DNA of 64,000 nucleotides from Nitrosococcus halophilus Nc 4 (GTDB lineage Bacteria; Pseudomonadota; Gammaproteobacteria; Nitrosococcales; Nitrosococcaceae), in contig NC_013960.1 in assembly GCF_000024725.1 (NCBI RefSeq), forward strand, positions 1,572,261-1,636,260, read 5' to 3'. Below are positions 61,073 through 64,000 of the stretch, in pieces; within the stretch, counting starts at the first letter, position 1; every line of letters begins with the position of its first letter. Position numbers and translations under genes: made by a program. Below the pieces are notes generated by a model, which searched no databases, was not told where the DNA came from, and saw nothing but the letters and a program-made list of their open reading frames with translations.

Positions 61073-61921
61073 CTAGCCTTTAACTGCACCGGAGGTGAGA
61101 CCCGCAACAATGCGGCGCTGAAAAATTAAAACGATGATCACAATAGGAAGAGTGACCACCACGGAGGCTGCTGCAATGGAGCCGGTGGGCAGTTCAAAGC
61201 GAGAAGCGCCGGTGAAAAAGGCGATAGCTGCAGGTACGGTTCGGGCTTGGTTAGTCGAAGTTAGGGAAATGGCAAATAAAAAGTCATTCCAAGCGAAAAT
61301 GAAGACTAAAATAGCTGCCGTGAAGACTCCGGGTGCAGCTAGTGGCACGATCACTTTGCGGAAGGCTTGAAATGGCGTGGCGCCGTCGACTCGGGCGGCT
61401 TTGTCCAGATCCCAGGGAATCTCCCTAAAAAAGGCCGATAAAGTCCAGATAGCTAAAGGCAGGGTAAAGGTCATATAGGGCAGGATCAGCCCCAGCCAAG
61501 TATCAAAGAGCCCGATTTGCCGCCATAAATTGAAGAGGGGGCCAATGATGGCAATCGGTGGAAACATGGCAATCGCCAGGGCTCCCGAGAGAATGATTCG
61601 TTTGCCGGGGAATTCCAACCGCACAATGGCATAGGCGGCAAACATGGCCAAGATAACGGCAAAGAGGGTAGAAATAGCTCCAATGCCTACCGAATTCCAT
61701 AGGGCGGCTGGAAACTGGGGATCTTGAAAAATAGCCTGGTAGTGTTCAAAACTGAGGGTGCGTGGGAAGAAGCGGTTGTCATTGAGATCAGCGCCTCTTT
61801 TAAGGGAGAGGGAGATAATCCAGGCTACTGGAATGAGGGCATAGATGATGACCACTACACTGCCGCTCCCCCAGAAAAGCCGTTCTGCCAGATTTTGGTT
61901 AAATTTCCCACGAGCCATCAC
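61073..61921 (-). CDS. Sugar ABC transporter permease, MalG-like
   Basis: A 282-residue inner-membrane permease with about six transmembrane helices and the EAA loop [17 protein letters not shown], followed by VIVPLAAPG, that docks with the ATPase. It overlaps the MalF-like gene by 4 bp (ATGA), so the two are coupled. It ends in the usual short cytoplasmic tail ([11 protein letters not shown]). Confidence 0.94.
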   Translation of the reverse strand: MMARGKFNQNLAERLFWGSGSVVVIIYALIPVAWIISLSLKRGADLNDNRFFPRTLSFEHYQAIFQDPQFPAALWNSVGIGAISTLFAVILAMFAAYAIVRLEFPGKRIILSGALAIAMFPPIAIIGPLFNLWRQIGLFDTWLGLILPYMTFTLPLAIWTLSAFFREIPWDLDKAARVDGATPFQAFRKVIVPLAAPGVFTAAILVFIFAWNDFLFAISLTSTNQARTVPAAIAFFTGASRFELPTGSIAAASVVVTLPIVIIVLIFQRRIVAGLTSGAVKG

Positions 61922-62796
61922 CGTTCACCTCGTTGTTGAGCCACAGAGGTTCCAAAACCTTTAATAAACAGCACGGCAATGAGTATCACGCAAATAAAGA
62001 TCAGCACTGAGACTGCCGAGCCAAGGCCCAAATTAAGCCTGACGATAAGGGCATTGTAACCAGTAATGGAGACGGTTTCTGTCCCCTGAGCGCCTCGGGT
62101 CTGCACAAATACCGTATCAAAAATCCGAAAGGCATCTAGGGTGCGGAACAGCAAGGCCACAAGCACCGTTGGTTTCATGAGGGGCAGGGTGATCCTGAAA
62201 AAACGCTGTATTGCTGTGGCCCCGTCTACCCGGGCTGCTTTAAGCAGATCTGCTGGAATCAGGGTCAACCCTGCCAGGAGGAGTAAGGCCATAAAGGGGG
62301 TGGTTTTCCAGATCTCAGTAAAGATAATGACGAAAAATGCTGTCCAGCGTTCCGTTAGCCAGGCGCCTTCCAAATTAAGCAGGGCATTGACAAACCCGGT
62401 AGTCGGATCAAAAGCAAATTTCCAGGCTAAGGCAGCGACTACCGTGATAATTCCATAAGGGATAAGAATGGCCGCTCGTACCATCGCGCGGGTAAAAATT
62501 GCCCGGTACATCACTAAAGCTAAGCAAAAGCCAAGCACCAGCTCTACTGATACTGAACCGATGGTAATGATTAAGGTATTACCTAATGTTTGCCACCACA
62601 GCTCAGAGCTCAGTACACTCCAGTAGTTGCTCAAGCCCACGAATGAGCGGTCATGGGGGAAACGTAAATCATAGCGGTGCAGGGATAGCCATAAGGCATA
62701 GAGAATAGGGTAGGCGGTGACGGCTCCCATGGTAATCACCGCCGGGGCGCAGAGTAGCCACCCCAAATGGCGCTCCGCTTTGCCTCGAGCGTTCAC
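61918..62796 (-). CDS. Sugar ABC transporter permease, MalF-like
   Basis: A 292-residue permease with about six transmembrane helices and the EAA loop [17 protein letters not shown], followed by [10 protein letters not shown]. It overlaps the substrate-binding protein gene by 4 bp and the MalG-like gene by 4 bp. Its short N terminus without the large periplasmic domain of E. coli MalF is typical of trehalose/maltose- or glycerol-phosphate-type CUT1 systems. Confidence 0.94.
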   Translation of the reverse strand: MNARGKAERHLGWLLCAPAVITMGAVTAYPILYALWLSLHRYDLRFPHDRSFVGLSNYWSVLSSELWWQTLGNTLIITIGSVSVELVLGFCLALVMYRAIFTRAMVRAAILIPYGIITVVAALAWKFAFDPTTGFVNALLNLEGAWLTERWTAFFVIIFTEIWKTTPFMALLLLAGLTLIPADLLKAARVDGATAIQRFFRITLPLMKPTVLVALLFRTLDAFRIFDTVFVQTRGAQGTETVSITGYNALIVRLNLGLGSAVSVLIFICVILIAVLFIKGFGTSVAQQRGER

Positions 62797-64000
62797 AGCA
62801 GTCCCTCGGAGTGAAGGGCCCGGTCGATGACCTTCCGCAACTTGGAAATATCCTCCTGGGGATTGATGGCTCTCATGGGATGCAAGGTCCGGCTGATGGC
62901 CAAGGAAATATCATTATAGAGAGGACTGGGAGGACGCTGGGCCGCATCTTTTAGGGTGGCTTGGAGGACATTAGCGAAGGGGAAAGCCTTTTCAATTTGG
63001 GGATCTTCATACAAGTTTTCGAGCGTGGGCAATAAGCCGCCTTGGGTGGCCGCAAGTCGTTGATGTTCCCTGGAGGCAATGCAGGCAGCCGCTTGAAAGG
63101 CCAAATCGGGATATTGAGAATAGGCGCCAACACCTAAGTTAATGCCTCCTAAGGTCACCCGGCTAGGTTTACCTTCGATGGCTGCCGGCCAGCGGGCCCA
63201 TCCCATGTGGGCAGCGATGCGGGGGGCGTTCTGATGGGCGCTTGGCCAAACATAAGTATAATTAATCATAAAAGCGCTTCCCGCTTCAAAGGCAAGCCGG
63301 GCTTCATCCTCGCGGGCAGTGGCGAGTGAAGGGTCGGAAGCCCGGGAAGTCCCGATGCGTTTCATAATGCTTAGGGCTTTTTCAGTGGGTTCTTGTTCTA
63401 GGGAGACGGCCTCACCGGTTTCGTCTAGCACGGAGCCGCCTGCAGAAGCCAGCAAGGAATTGAATAAGACGGTCAAGCCTTCATAGCGCGCCCCTTGCAC
63501 CTGAAGGGTGCCGGTTCCCAGGGATTCGGCCATTTCAATCAATTCATCCCAAGTCTGGGGCGGGCTTTCCACCTGATCAGTGCGGTACCAAAGCAATTGA
63601 ATATTGCTGGTAAAAGGAATGGCCCAGAGCTGATTGTCATAAGTGGCGCTTTCAATAGTGGATTTTAGCCGCCCTTGCCTGGCTTGGGCCGCCGCTTCAT
63701 CCTGCCATGGCAAAATCCAGCCTGCCTCAGCGAATTCAGCGGTCCAGATGACATCCATACCAATCAGGTCGATATCGGGGTCTTTTGCCGCTAACCGCCG
63801 CACCAGTTGCACCCGTTGTTGGCTGGCATCAGCGGGCAGGGTCACTATATCTACTTGATAGGCGCCTTGAGCTGCCTTTGAGCATTGTCTTGCCGCCTTC
63901 TCAAAGGCGCCCGAAGGCTCATCAAACACGTACCATTTTAGGGTAGGGACGGCCCTGTTATTGCTGTCCGAGCAGGAAGCGGCAAGCAATGATAGGAGTA
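62793..64000 (-). CDS. Sugar ABC transporter substrate-binding lipoprotein (partial)
   Basis: The gene runs off the window edge. At least 402 residues are visible, and the frame stays open to 64000 with LLSLLAASCSDS near the start. That gives the lipobox LAASC, so the true start lies beyond the window. The body has the type-1 extracellular solute-binding fold (LIGMDVIWTAEFAEAGWILP, QLWAIPFTSNIQLLWYRTD). It would capture a di- or oligosaccharide such as trehalose or maltose for the adjacent permeases; the substrate is inferred. Confidence 0.92.
   Translation of the reverse strand, partial: LLSLLAASCSDSNNRAVPTLKWYVFDEPSGAFEKAARQCSKAAQGAYQVDIVTLPADASQQRVQLVRRLAAKDPDIDLIGMDVIWTAEFAEAGWILPWQDEAAAQARQGRLKSTIESATYDNQLWAIPFTSNIQLLWYRTDQVESPPQTWDELIEMAESLGTGTLQVQGARYEGLTVLFNSLLASAGGSVLDETGEAVSLEQEPTEKALSIMKRIGTSRASDPSLATAREDEARLAFEAGSAFMINYTYVWPSAHQNAPRIAAHMGWARWPAAIEGKPSRVTLGGINLGVGAYSQYPDLAFQAAACIASREHQRLAATQGGLLPTLENLYEDPQIEKAFPFANVLQATLKDAAQRPPSPLYNDISLAISRTLHPMRAINPQEDISKLRKVIDRALHSEGLL

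Noticed and set aside
1-64000. CRISPR arrays, tRNA or rRNA genes
   Set aside because: No regularly spaced repeats of 25-40 bp, no cloverleaf with TTCGA arms and no rRNA motifs were recognised. A tRNA-finding and covariance search would settle this.

Overview
The window looks like chromosomal DNA of a gammaproteobacterium. The best guess is an ammonia-oxidising Chromatiales such as Nitrosococcus. This is inference from gene content: a compact norCBQD nitric oxide reductase operon, PEP synthase, a PfkB-type phosphofructokinase, an archaeal-type phosphoglycerate mutase, a transaldolase-transketolase fusion, and many small envelope and stress proteins. No rRNA, tRNA, prophage or CRISPR array was recognised, so the species call is unproven.

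Layout. 1-835 has no convincing gene and carries a perfect 60-bp tandem duplication. 0.8-2.1 kb holds two FixJ-type response regulators on the minus strand. 2.2-11.3 kb is a plus-strand block: an exported Gmad2-like protein, an OprB-like porin, a TPR lipoprotein, then norC, norB, norQ and norD. 11.4-16.5 kb is a minus-strand cluster of a NAL1-like trypsin-fold protease, two small proteins resembling the protease's own N-terminal domain, and an 1115-residue multi-pass membrane protein. It is the best candidate here for an undescribed system. 16.9-31.2 kb has ppsA, an outer-membrane barrel, envelope proteins (LysM, APP1-like phosphatase, YqjDEK-like cassette, Pmp3, lipid kinase, AI-2E transporter) and three transporter genes broken by single lesions.

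31.3-46.7 kb is mostly central metabolism and proteostasis: phosphoglycerate mutase, PfkB kinase, Pat-like acyl-CoA synthetase/acetyltransferase, an EF-hand lipoprotein, transaldolase-transketolase, PAP2 phosphatase, nicotinamidase, HtrA-type protease and FtsH. 46.7-59.8 kb is an accessory stress and envelope region: a PspF-like sigma-54 activator, DUF3309, CsbD, EF-hand and PRC-barrel proteins, DUF2254, a second lipid kinase, small lipoproteins, DUF3096, a deleted TnpB, a FixJ-type regulator with an abnormal receiver, DUF1328, an aspartic protease and a BON lipoprotein. 59.9-64 kb is a MalEFGK-type sugar ABC transporter running off the window edge.

Two patterns link the accessory genes. First, three well-spaced sigma-54 (-24/-12) promoter matches lie upstream of a lipid kinase and both PRC-barrel genes, and the window also encodes a receiver-less sigma-54 activator, which suggests a local envelope-stress regulon. 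Second, the 48-53 kb and 57-59 kb segments carry paralogous PRC-barrel, EF-hand and lipoprotein genes, apparently by duplication and reshuffling. Small palindromic elements (MITE or REP-like) are scattered between genes, and one lies directly against the start of a protease-cluster gene.
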